From Foliamicus sp965115835 (GTDB lineage: Bacteria; Pseudomonadota; Gammaproteobacteria; Steroidobacterales; Foliamicaceae): a DNA stretch of 64,000 bases. The notes under the pieces are model-generated. The model was not told the DNA's origin. It did no database searches and saw only the letters and a list, made by a program, of their open reading frames with translations. The stretch covers positions 620,001 to 684,000 of the forward strand of contig OZ220471.1 of the NCBI GenBank assembly GCA_965115835.1. The letters are read 5' to 3'. The position numbers and the translations under genes were made by a program. Positions 17,725 to 25,377 of the stretch are shown here, one piece after another (position 1 is the stretch's first letter; every line of letters begins with the position of its first letter).

Positions 17725-18294
17725 TCAGACGATCCTGTCCAGCAGCAGCCAGACGGCGACCGCCGCCAGAACCAGCACCGCGCCAAGGGCCGCCCAACGC
17801 AGGGCGAGGCGGGCAGAACGGCTTCTGGGCGCTGCCTGCGCCGCTGGCGGCCGCCTCCCGTCCAGGATCTCGGCGAGACGGGCGAAGAAGCGCGTCGCTA
17901 TCTTGTGCGTGATGCCCGACAGCAGGCGCGACCCCACCTGCACCAGCTTGCCGCCGAGCTGCAACCTCGCCGTATAGCGGAGCAGGGTGCCGTTGTTCCC
18001 GTCGTCGGACAGGCGCACGTCCGCCTGCCCGCGGCCGAACCCGACCGGCGCCCGGGCGCTGCCCTCCAGCCGGTAGGCCATGGGCGGCTTTGGATCGACG
18101 ATGCGTATCTCCAGGGAAAAGCGCGCGCTGACCGGGCCGACATCCGCCTGCATCAACGCGCGGTAGTGGTGGTCGCCGACCCGCTCGAAGGACTGGCAGC
18201 CCGGCACACAGGCGCCCAGCACCTCGGGATCGATCAGCGCTTCCCAAACCGCCTCACGCGGGTGCGCAAGGCTTTGTTCCCCCTTGATTTCCAA
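17725..18294 (-). CDS. coxG: CoxG/SRPBCC protein with C-terminal membrane anchor
   Basis: 189 residues. The CO dehydrogenase subunit G family (SRPBCC hydrophobic-pocket fold) covers about residues 1-145, with AVWEALIDPEVLGACVPGCQ near the N terminus. A hydrophobic helix at about 166-186 (LALRWAALGAVLVLAAVAVW) anchors it to the membrane. CoxG is known to recruit the hydroxylase to the membrane in CO oxidisers. The TTG start at 18294 is supported by a strong AGGAGG 9 bases upstream. It sits 171 bp before coxS on the same strand and probably opens the operon. Confidence 0.87.
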   Translation of the reverse strand: MEIKGEQSLAHPREAVWEALIDPEVLGACVPGCQSFERVGDHHYRALMQADVGPVSARFSLEIRIVDPKPPMAYRLEGSARAPVGFGRGQADVRLSDDGNNGTLLRYTARLQLGGKLVQVGSRLLSGITHKIATRFFARLAEILDGRRPPAAQAAPRSRSARLALRWAALGAVLVLAAVAVWLLLDRIV

Positions 18295-18428
18295 GTTGCG
18301 AAAGCCTCCTGAAACCCGAACTCCCGGCTATCCGCAAACGCGACCACGCGCGATGACTGCGCCGGTCAGGACGCGCTCCACGCATGCGCGCAACGAACCT
18401 TCGCTCCCGGAACGAACCGGGCCGATCC

Positions 18429-18519
18429 TGGCGGAGAGGGTGGGATTCGAACCCACGATACGGGAGTACCGTATACCTGATCTCCAATCAGGCGCCTTCG
18501 TCCACTCGGCCACCTCTCC
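18429..18519 (-). tRNA. tRNA-Ser (anticodon GGA), CCA encoded
   Basis: Reverse-strand cloverleaf: acceptor GGAGAGG pairs with CCTCTCC, the anticodon stem CCTGA/TCAGG holds loop TTGGAGA (anticodon GGA), there is a long variable arm (ACGGTACTCCCGT), and the T arm is GTGGG TTCGAAT CCCAC. The discriminator is G, as expected for serine, followed by an encoded CCA at 18429-18431. Confidence 0.97.
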
Positions 18520-18534
18520 GTGATACTGCCGCTG

Positions 18535-18810
18535 TTACACACCCGGCGGTTCGATCTGCGGAGGCTCCTCCAGGCAGGAACCGTTGCTTCGCCTGGGCAA
18601 TCCCTGCAGCACTTCGCCTTCGGGAACCTCAAGATTATCCATACTTCGGGGAGTTTCCAGCCCTTCCGGGGCCACCAGCGGTTCTGCGGCCTCTGCGTTC
18701 TGATACATCTGCGGCTTCTCGCAGGGCGGCGCGCCGCCGCCGAACAGCCCGCAACCCTGCAGCAGCAGCGCCAGGGTCGCGAGACCCGCCGAGCCTGCGG
18801 GACGTATCAC
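18535..18810 (-). CDS. Short lipoprotein resembling only the BamC N-terminal lasso
   Basis: 91 residues. The start GTG at 18810 overlaps the dapA stop (GTGA). The signal peptide ends in a lipobox (LLLQGC, about residues 15-20), so the Cys is the lipidated residue. The mature part has YQNAEAAEPLVAPEGLETP and NLEVPEGE. This matches the pattern of the unstructured BamC lasso that winds around BamD (PL..P.GL..P....IP). BamC (NlpB) is encoded right after dapA in many gammaproteobacteria, which supports the call. The two helix-grip domains of BamC are absent, so this would be a lasso-only version. It is followed by tRNA-Ser. Confidence 0.6.
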   Translation of the reverse strand: MIRPAGSAGLATLALLLQGCGLFGGGAPPCEKPQMYQNAEAAEPLVAPEGLETPRSMDNLEVPEGEVLQGLPRRSNGSCLEEPPQIEPPGV

Positions 18811-19682
18811 GCCGGCAATCCCGCCTGACGCATGGCTGCCGCTACCCGCGCCCGATGGGGTTCGGAGAGCCAGGTCAGGGGCAGCCGGATGCCGCTATCG
18901 ATTTTCTTCATGCGATTGAGGGCCCATTTTGCCGGTATCGGATTGGATTGCGCGAACAAGGCATCGTGCAGTTCGGCCAGGGGCGCGTCCAGCCGGGCCG
19001 CCTGCTCGGCATTGCCGCTGAGCGCGGCGGCGCACATGGCCGCCATTTTCGCAGGAGCGACATTGGCGGTGACCGAAATCACGCCGTCGCCTCCGGCAAG
19101 GACGAATTCCCGGGCCGTTGCATCGTCGCCGCTGTACAACAGGAACGCCTCCCCGCACAGCGCCCGCAGACGCGCCACCCGCTCCACCTCGCCGGTCGCC
19201 TCCTTGCAGCCGGCGATCCCGGCATTGCCGGCCAGCCTGCCGATGGTTTCCGGCAGGGCGTCGACTGCCGTGCGGGCCGGGACATTGTAGAGGATCAAGG
19301 GGGGCTCCACGGCTTCGGCAATTGCCGTAAAGTGCCGGAACATGCCTTCCTGGGTGGGCTTGTTGTAGTAGGGGGTAACTACCAGACAGGCCGCAATGTC
19401 GGCCGTGGCGACCGCCCTGGAAAGCGCGATCGTCTGTGCGGTGGAGTTGGAGCCGGTCCCCGCCACTATCGGGATGCGCCCGCCTGCCTGCCGGGCGGTG
19501 TAGCGGATGAGCTCGGCGTGCTCATCATGGCTCAGGGTCGCGGACTCGCCCGTGGTTCCGGCCACCACCAGGGCGGTCGTTCCGGATTCCACGTGCCAGT
19601 CGATCAGACGATCCACGGCCCCGTAATCCACGGCGCCGCCAGCGTCCATGGGCGTGACCAGCGCTACCAGACTTCCTTTCAT
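18807..19682 (-). CDS. dapA: 4-hydroxy-tetrahydrodipicolinate synthase
   Basis: 291 residues, standard length. It condenses pyruvate with aspartate semialdehyde in lysine and peptidoglycan synthesis. It has GTTGESATLS near residue 43, the catalytic Tyr in LILYNVPART (about 133), and the Schiff-base Lys in GCKEATGEV (about 161). It is divergent from gcvR, with 89 bp between them for both promoters, and coupled to the BamC-like lipoprotein downstream. Confidence 0.96.
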   Translation of the reverse strand: MKGSLVALVTPMDAGGAVDYGAVDRLIDWHVESGTTALVVAGTTGESATLSHDEHAELIRYTARQAGGRIPIVAGTGSNSTAQTIALSRAVATADIAACLVVTPYYNKPTQEGMFRHFTAIAEAVEPPLILYNVPARTAVDALPETIGRLAGNAGIAGCKEATGEVERVARLRALCGEAFLLYSGDDATAREFVLAGGDGVISVTANVAPAKMAAMCAAALSGNAEQAARLDAPLAELHDALFAQSNPIPAKWALNRMKKIDSGIRLPLTWLSEPHRARVAAAMRQAGLPA

Positions 19683-19771
19683 GACAACCCGGCATTTTAT
19701 CCCGCCGGGCCGCTCCCCGGCAGGGATCCAGGCGAAGGATTCCGGGCTCGTTCGTGTAAGCTAGCAGCCGC

Positions 19772-20302
19772 ATGGAAAAGCTGTTGGCCATCTCGACCCT
19801 GGGTCCGACAGGAGACATATCGGCGCGCGAACTCTGCGAGGTCGTCAGCGAGGCGGGAGGGGAGATTCGCGATGCCCGCATGACCCTGTTGGGAAGCAGT
19901 TTCGGGGCCCTCCTGCTGGTCGAGGGGAACTGGCACACGACCAGCAAGACCCGCACCGCCATGGAGCGCCTGAGCAAGCGCACGGGATGCCGGATCTCGG
20001 TCAGCGAGACGGCCATGCGCTCCGGTCAAACGCCGGCCGCGCCTTATCACGTGGAGGCCGTGGCCCTGGAGCGCGAGAATCTGGTATTGGCGCTGGTGAG
20101 TTTTTTCGCAAGGCGCGAGCTGCCCATCGCCGAAGTGCATGCGCGGCGCTACAATGCTCCAAGTACAGGCGCGGCCATGCTGGCGGTGCGCATCGAATTG
20201 CATGTGCCGAGCAATGTGGGAATCGCCATGCTGCGCGAGGAATTTCATGATTTCTGCGACAAGAACAATCTGGACGCCGTGATCGAGCCGATGCACGGCT
20301 AG
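19772..20302 (+). CDS. gcvR: Glycine cleavage system regulator GcvR (two ACT domains)
   Basis: 176 residues. Tandem ACT domains: the first begins MEKLLAISTLGPTGD, with the typical SEAGGEIRDARMTLLGSSF strand-helix, the second begins HVEAVALERENLV. No DNA-binding domain is present. In enterobacteria GcvR binds GcvA and, with glycine as signal, controls gcvTHP. It is immediately upstream of bcp, the same order as in other gammaproteobacteria. Confidence 0.88.
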   Translation: MEKLLAISTLGPTGDISARELCEVVSEAGGEIRDARMTLLGSSFGALLLVEGNWHTTSKTRTAMERLSKRTGCRISVSETAMRSGQTPAAPYHVEAVALERENLVLALVSFFARRELPIAEVHARRYNAPSTGAAMLAVRIELHVPSNVGIAMLREEFHDFCDKNNLDAVIEPMHG

Positions 20303-20334
20303 TTGCGGACCCAGCGGACCACAGGGAAAAGCCA

Positions 20335-20802
20335 ATGAATACGACCCGAATCGGCAAGCCGGCGCCGGACTTCGAAGCCGCCAGCACCGCTGGCGGAAAT
20401 CAGACCCTGAGCGATCTGAAGGGGCGCAGGCTGGTGCTGTATTTCTACCCCAGGGACAACACCTCCGGGTGCACCCTGGAGGGGCAGAATTTTCGCGATC
20501 TGCACGAGCAGTTCGAGGCCGCCAACGCGGTCATACTCGGGGTTTCGCGCGAGTCCATCCGTTCGCACGACAACTTTCGGGGCAAGCAAGGCTTCCCATT
20601 TCACCTGCTCTCGGATCCCGACGAGACGCTTTGCAACGCCTATGGCGTCATTGTGGAGAAGAGCATGTACGGCCGCAAATACATGGGCATAGACCGCAGC
20701 ACTTTCCTCATTGACGAGCAGGGCGTGCTGCGGCGGGAGTGGCGCAAGGTAAAGGTCAAGGGGCACGCCGAAGAGGTTCTGGAGGCGGTTCGCGCCTTGT
20801 GA
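20335..20802 (+). CDS. bcp: Thioredoxin-dependent peroxiredoxin Bcp
   Basis: 155 residues. It reduces hydroperoxides using thioredoxin. The peroxidatic Cys is in YPRDNTSGCTLEGQNFRDL (about residue 46); the position five residues later, where many Bcp proteins have the resolving Cys, is Gln, so it may be a 1-Cys form. The stop overlaps the GTG start of the next gene (GTGA). Confidence 0.93.
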   Translation: MNTTRIGKPAPDFEAASTAGGNQTLSDLKGRRLVLYFYPRDNTSGCTLEGQNFRDLHEQFEAANAVILGVSRESIRSHDNFRGKQGFPFHLLSDPDETLCNAYGVIVEKSMYGRKYMGIDRSTFLIDEQGVLRREWRKVKVKGHAEEVLEAVRAL

Positions 20803-22325
20803 GCAACTACCGGCACTCATGGGCGCAGCGCGCCGCCTGCGCAATGCTGGCGGCGCTCTTCGTTGCACAGGCGCTGCCGGTGCGAGCCCAGGTCGGCCAG
20901 GGCCAGGAGTTGCCCGATATGGGAAGCCTCGCGGATTCCGCGCTGACCCGCGAGGAAGAGCAGGAAATCGCGCTCAATATCATCGAACAGATTCGCCGCG
21001 CGGGCAACCTGGTCGATGACCCGGAAATCAACGAATACGTTGCCGATGTGGGCAGGCGGCTGGCGTACCATGCGCAAAACGGCGACCACCGGTTTCATTT
21101 CTTCGTGGTCCGGGATCCGTCCATCAATGCGTTCGCGCTTCCGGGCGGCTATATCGGCGTTCACACCGGTCTGATCGAGGCGACCGCCAACGAAAGCGAA
21201 CTGGCCGGCGTGCTGGCGCACGAGATTGCGCACGTTACCCAGCAGCACATTTCCCGCCAGCTTCAGGGCATGCGGGGGGCCGGCATCATGTCGATGGCCA
21301 TGCTGGTGGGCGCCATGCTGGTGGGCGGGCTGCTGGGAGGCGGCGGCGACCTGATGCAGGGTGCGCTGATGGCCAGCCAGGGCATGGCGCTGCAACAGCG
21401 GATCAACTTTACCCGTGCGCATGAGCATGAGGCCGACCGCATCGGCATCGGGACGCTGACCGAAGCTGGATTCGACCCGCGGGGCCTGCCCTCCTTTTTC
21501 GAAACCATGGCGCGCAAGGAATCGCTGGCTGCCGCGGCGGTTCCGGAGATCCTGCGCACCCATCCGGTCAGTGTGAACCGCATGGCGGAGGCCCGCGGCC
21601 GCATTCCACCGCACACGATGCGAGAGGTGGACAGCAGCCTGAACTACTATCTGGCGCGGGCCCAGGCGCTGCTGCTGGACAGCGAGAGTCCTGAAGAGGC
21701 TCTGCGGCGTTTTCGCATGCAACCCCTGACTGAAACTTCCGAAGATGTGGGAAAGTTCTACGGTGAAGGGTTGGCGCTGCTGGAGGCCGGTAAACCGCTC
21801 CAGGCGCAGGCCGTGCTGCGCACACTGCTCGGCGAGCACCCCGACTCCATTCCCCTGCGCATTGCCGGCGCGCGCGCGGCGGCCGCTGCCGGGAATTCGG
21901 CCGAGGCGCGTCGCGCCTTCGAGGACGCCTTGCGCCTGTTCCCCGGGAACGCCAGCATTGCCCAGCGCTACGCAGAGGTACTGATTGCCGCGGGCCAGGC
22001 CTTGCGGGCGCGCGAACTTCTGCTCGAGTACCTGATCAACGACAAGTTGAACCCGGAAACCACGAGGCTGCTTGCCCAGGCCAGCGGAGAATCCGGCCAG
22101 ATGGCCGATGCGCACTACTTCATGGCCGAATACGAATTGATGCGCGGCAACCTGAACGAAGCGCATACCCAGCTTCGGCTGGCGATGAAAGCCTCCGAGC
22201 AGGCGGACGATGTGCGCCGCAACCGTATCAAGGCGCGGCTGGAACAGGTGGAACTCATGGCGGAGGGCGGAGAGCGGCGCCGGGACGCAGAGGAGCGGGA
22301 GGAACCATCCGGCCAACCGGGATAG
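20799..22325 (+). CDS. bepA: Periplasmic M48 metalloprotease with TPR repeats (BepA-like)
   Basis: 508 residues from GTG 20799, coupled to bcp; an ATG 60 bases upstream lies inside bcp and is unlikely. A signal peptide ends near LPVRA. The M48 domain contains the zinc motif HEIAH (LAGVLAHEIAHVTQQH, about residue 135) and the third ligand Glu in HEHEADRIG. The C-terminal half is tetratricopeptide helices (ALLEAGKPLQAQAVLRTLL and following). BepA degrades or assists stalled LptD and BAM substrates in the periplasm. The gene order after gcvR-bcp fits. Confidence 0.9.
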   Translation: MSNYRHSWAQRAACAMLAALFVAQALPVRAQVGQGQELPDMGSLADSALTREEEQEIALNIIEQIRRAGNLVDDPEINEYVADVGRRLAYHAQNGDHRFHFFVVRDPSINAFALPGGYIGVHTGLIEATANESELAGVLAHEIAHVTQQHISRQLQGMRGAGIMSMAMLVGAMLVGGLLGGGGDLMQGALMASQGMALQQRINFTRAHEHEADRIGIGTLTEAGFDPRGLPSFFETMARKESLAAAAVPEILRTHPVSVNRMAEARGRIPPHTMREVDSSLNYYLARAQALLLDSESPEEALRRFRMQPLTETSEDVGKFYGEGLALLEAGKPLQAQAVLRTLLGEHPDSIPLRIAGARAAAAAGNSAEARRAFEDALRLFPGNASIAQRYAEVLIAAGQALRARELLLEYLINDKLNPETTRLLAQASGESGQMADAHYFMAEYELMRGNLNEAHTQLRLAMKASEQADDVRRNRIKARLEQVELMAEGGERRRDAEEREEPSGQPG

Positions 22326-22338
22326 GGAGGATTCGAGC

Positions 22339-23649
22339 ATGACAAGTCGCTTCAGGGAATGGTGGGCCTTGAAGCCGGAGGAGGAGCAGCGCAGCGCGGA
22401 CAATCCGCTTACGCCGCTTCACGATAGCCAGCGCCGCAACACCCTGCCGCTGCTGACGCTGGCCTTTGGCTGGGGTTTTCTCGTGACCGGACTGCTCACC
22501 GGCGGAGCCTTGGGGAAAGGCATGAGCTTTTGGCCCGATGCGGTCCGATCTTCCCTCTTCGGCAATCTGGCCAACTTCGTGATCGGCGCCGTGGTCGGTT
22601 ACATGGGCTACAAGACTGCCTGCAACAGCGGCTTGCTCTACCGGCTGGTCTACGGCCGGATCGGGGCCTACCTGCCGGTATTGTTCATCGCCCTGCTCAC
22701 TATCGGGTGGCAGGGCATTGTGGTGGGCGCGTTCGGTTTCGCCTGGACCCAGGACTCCGATTCCCCGGAGTTTTACGTCGTTGCCCTGCTTGCGGGGCTT
22801 TTGTTCACCGCAACCACGTACTACGGCGTCAAGGCGCTGGAATGGGTCAGTGTGCCGTCCGTGATCGTGCTGGTTGCAGTGGGGCTGTATTCTATCGATC
22901 TCAACGTGGGTCAGGCTGGCGGCTGGGACGCTTTCCTGTCGCTTTCGTCGGAAAAGGCCGCCAACACGGAAAGTCCCATGAGCATGCTGGACGGCATGAA
23001 CGCCGTAATCGGCTCCTGGATAGTGGGCGCGGTGGTCATGGCGGAATACACGCGCTTCGCCAAGCGCGCCTGGGTGGCGATCGCCATACCCTTCATCGTG
23101 CTGATCATCGCCCAGTGGTTCCTGCAGATTGTGGGCGCTCTGGGGAGCGTGGTCTACGGCGGCAACGGCGATTTCACGTCCTACCTGCGCGAGCAGGCCG
23201 GCTGGGTCGCGCTGCTGGGCGTGGTGGGCATGAGTGTGGCGCTGTGGACCACGGGGGACGCCAATCTGTACCTTCCGGTTGTCCAGACCTCAAGCATCAT
23301 GCGCCGCCCGCGGCGGGTAATGACGGTTATCTGCGGACTTGCGGGAACCCTGCTGGGGTTGGGCATCTACCAGCATTTCCTGATCTGGATCGACACCCTG
23401 GCCATCATCGTGCCGCCCTTGATCGGTCCGGTCATTGCGCATTACTACATCGTGGAGCGCGGGAAAATGAATGCCGGCGACGGCTCCCGGGCGCCGGTTG
23501 CGAACTGGGCCGCACTGCTTGCCTATCCGCCGGGCGTGCTGAGCTACTTCTACGCGCCGGAATGGCTGGCGCCGGCCCTGTCTGGTCTGGCCGGCGCGAT
23601 GGTCGCTTACCTGATCCTGCACTACGCTTTCCGCGTCGCGCGCAACTGA
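22339..23649 (+). CDS. NCS1-family nucleobase permease (CodB-like)
   Basis: 436 residues with about 12 transmembrane helices. NCS1 hallmarks include the first helix after NTLPLLTLAFGWGFLVTG, a GYKTACNSGLLYRLVYG loop, and GSWIVGAVVMAEYTRFAK in the middle. These match the cytosine permease branch. It likely imports a purine, pyrimidine or related ring compound with Na+ or H+. GGGAGG precedes the ATG at 22339 by 8 bases. No catabolic gene for a nucleobase is adjacent. Confidence 0.85.
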   Translation: MTSRFREWWALKPEEEQRSADNPLTPLHDSQRRNTLPLLTLAFGWGFLVTGLLTGGALGKGMSFWPDAVRSSLFGNLANFVIGAVVGYMGYKTACNSGLLYRLVYGRIGAYLPVLFIALLTIGWQGIVVGAFGFAWTQDSDSPEFYVVALLAGLLFTATTYYGVKALEWVSVPSVIVLVAVGLYSIDLNVGQAGGWDAFLSLSSEKAANTESPMSMLDGMNAVIGSWIVGAVVMAEYTRFAKRAWVAIAIPFIVLIIAQWFLQIVGALGSVVYGGNGDFTSYLREQAGWVALLGVVGMSVALWTTGDANLYLPVVQTSSIMRRPRRVMTVICGLAGTLLGLGIYQHFLIWIDTLAIIVPPLIGPVIAHYYIVERGKMNAGDGSRAPVANWAALLAYPPGVLSYFYAPEWLAPALSGLAGAMVAYLILHYAFRVARN

Positions 23650-23758
23650 CCCCCCGAACCGCTCCGGAGCGAGAGCCCGGAAACAAGCACTTCCCGCCTC
23701 CGACCAAATGAGGGCATTGCGCCCTTGCCAGACGCTGGCAGCCCTCGCGCCTTCCCCG

Positions 23759-24775
23759 CTACGCGGCCTCCAGCTCCGGGCGGTAGTCGCCGCTGCGCGC
23801 CAGACCGTTGAGCCGGGCGCGTTTGCCGAAAGCTCGCTGCGCATCGGCGCACCGGTCGGCTCTGCCGCCCCATGCCGCCAGCGCCGGCGCCTGCAAGGCC
23901 CGCCCATACGAGAAGGAAACCTGCCACGGGTGCGGCCCTTGCGCGTTCATTGCGCTCAGATGCGCGGTTGCGTCTTCGGCCGATTGTCCCCCCGAGAGGA
24001 AGGCGATGCCCGGCACGGCTGCCGGCACGTGCGCCTTCAGCACGCGCAATGTGGCCTCCGCCACTTCCGCCACGCCGGCCTGGGCCGGACACGCGCTGCC
24101 GGATACAACCATGTTGGGCTTGAGCACAATCCCTTCCAGTTCCACCCGATGACGTTCCAGTTCGTCGAAAACCTGTTCCAGCACCTCGCCGGTAACCTGT
24201 TCGCATCGCGATAAGGGATGCGGTCCATCCATCAGCACTTCCGGCTCCACGATCGGCGCCAGGCCCGACTCCTGGCACACAGCGGCGTAACGCGCCAGCG
24301 CATGGGCATTGGCATGCACGCAATAGTCGCTGGGCGCCGCTTCGCCGATGGCGATGACTGCCCGCCACTTGGCGAACTGCGCCCCCAGCTTGCGGTATTC
24401 GGCGCAGCGCTCGCGCAATCCGTCCAGCCCCTCGGTGACTTTCTCGCCCGGGAAACCCGCCAGAGGCCTGGCGCCCTTGTCCACCTTGATGCCCGGGATC
24501 ATCCCGCGCTCCCACAGATACTGCGGAATCCGCTCGCCGCCCGGCATGAATTGCCGCAAGGTCTCGTCGAACAGGATGACGCCGCTGATATGGCGCTCGG
24601 CGCCCGGAGTTGAAAACAGCATGGAGCGGTAGTCGCGCCGCAGGGACTCGGTGGACTCCACTCCAATGTCCGCAAGGCGTTTGCCCATCGTGGGCGTGCT
24701 TTCGTCGGCTGCCAGGATGCCCTTCCCCGGCGCCACCATGGCCCGGGCAATATCGGCGAGGGGGGTATAGCTCAT
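23759..24775 (-). CDS. Fructose-bisphosphate aldolase, class I
   Basis: 338 residues from ATG 24775 with GGAGAAGAG upstream. Eukaryotic/plant-type class I aldolase: KGILAADESTPTMGKRL (about residues 18-34), LFDETL, and the Schiff-base Lys in GIVLKPNMVV. A Lys-based mechanism, so no metal is needed. It splits fructose 1,6-bisphosphate in glycolysis, or makes it in gluconeogenesis. It is divergent from the suf operon across a 143-bp region that holds an IscR-type palindrome. Confidence 0.93.
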   Translation of the reverse strand: MSYTPLADIARAMVAPGKGILAADESTPTMGKRLADIGVESTESLRRDYRSMLFSTPGAERHISGVILFDETLRQFMPGGERIPQYLWERGMIPGIKVDKGARPLAGFPGEKVTEGLDGLRERCAEYRKLGAQFAKWRAVIAIGEAAPSDYCVHANAHALARYAAVCQESGLAPIVEPEVLMDGPHPLSRCEQVTGEVLEQVFDELERHRVELEGIVLKPNMVVSGSACPAQAGVAEVAEATLRVLKAHVPAAVPGIAFLSGGQSAEDATAHLSAMNAQGPHPWQVSFSYGRALQAPALAAWGGRADRCADAQRAFGKRARLNGLARSGDYRPELEAA

Positions 24776-24858
24776 CTTGTCTCTTCTCCAGATGGGTATG
24801 CGTTCCTTCAAGCGTAGTGTATTCCGTTCCCGAATGGGCCGGTCGGGAATTTTATTCT

Positions 24859-24873
24859 GGACTAAAATAGTCC
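24859..24873. promoter_or_regulatory. IscR type 1-like operator upstream of the suf operon
   Basis: GGACTA-AAA-TAGTCC is a perfect palindrome. It fits the core of the known type 1 IscR site (GACTR-www-YAGTC). It lies 46 bases before the sufR-like gene and next to a TATAGT box, so cluster-loaded regulator could block the promoter. Match is seen directly; binding is inference. Confidence 0.7.
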
Positions 24874-24875
24874 TG

Positions 24876-24881
24876 TATAGT
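24876..24881 (+). promoter_or_regulatory. Candidate -10 box of the suf operon
   Basis: TATAGT lies 3 bases after the IscR-like palindrome in an AT-rich patch of an otherwise GC-rich window. A matching -35 would fall around 24853-24858 (TATTCT), which is poor, as is common for repressor-overlapped promoters. Confidence 0.4.
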
Positions 24882-24918
24882 TAAATCCAAAATATAAATC
24901 ATAGGGAAAAACGAATTC

Positions 24919-25377
24919 ATGCTGAGAGTCAGCCGACTTGCCGACTACGGAACCGTGATCCTGGGCTGTCTGGCGCAGGCGGATGGAGAATCGCTGTCCG
25001 CCAAGCGCATTGCCCAGGCCACGCGGCTGCGCCTGCCGACCGCACAGAAACTGCTCAAGCAGCTTGCCGGGCGCGGTCTGGTGCGGTCCGAACGCGGCGT
25101 TCTGGGCGGCTACCGTCTGGCGCGCAAGGCCAATGACATCAATGCAGTGGAAATTCTGGAGGCCCTGGAGGGGCCGATGGCGCTTACGGAATGCAGCCAC
25201 TCCGAGGGCCATTGCGAGCTGGAGTCGTTCTGCAGCGTGGGGGGCGCCTGGCGCCAGATCAATCGTGCGATTCGGGCGGCGCTCACCGAAGTGACGCTCA
25301 CCGACCTGCGGCGCTCGGACCCCGGTTTCCGCACCCCCAGGCTGGCAGCCGATCTTGTCGCGAGGATGGAGCGATGA
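24919..25377 (+). CDS. Rrf2/IscR-family SUF operon regulator
   Basis: 152 residues. A winged helix-turn-helix covers the N-terminal half (MLRVSRLADYGTVILGCLA; the recognition helix around RLPTAQKLLKQLAGRGLV). Three Cys in CSHSEGHCELESFC (about 92-105) are arranged to hold a 2Fe-2S cluster, as in IscR. It is first in the suf operon, with sufB overlapping (ATGA), and just behind the type 1-like site. It most likely represses its own operon when iron-sulfur clusters are sufficient. Confidence 0.92.
   Translation: MLRVSRLADYGTVILGCLAQADGESLSAKRIAQATRLRLPTAQKLLKQLAGRGLVRSERGVLGGYRLARKANDINAVEILEALEGPMALTECSHSEGHCELESFCSVGGAWRQINRAIRAALTEVTLTDLRRSDPGFRTPRLAADLVARMER

Noticed and set aside
23660..23671. 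Perfect 12-bp palindrome CGCTCCGGAGCG after the permease gene as terminator
   Set aside because: No loop and no T-run; short GC palindromes are frequent by chance at this base composition.
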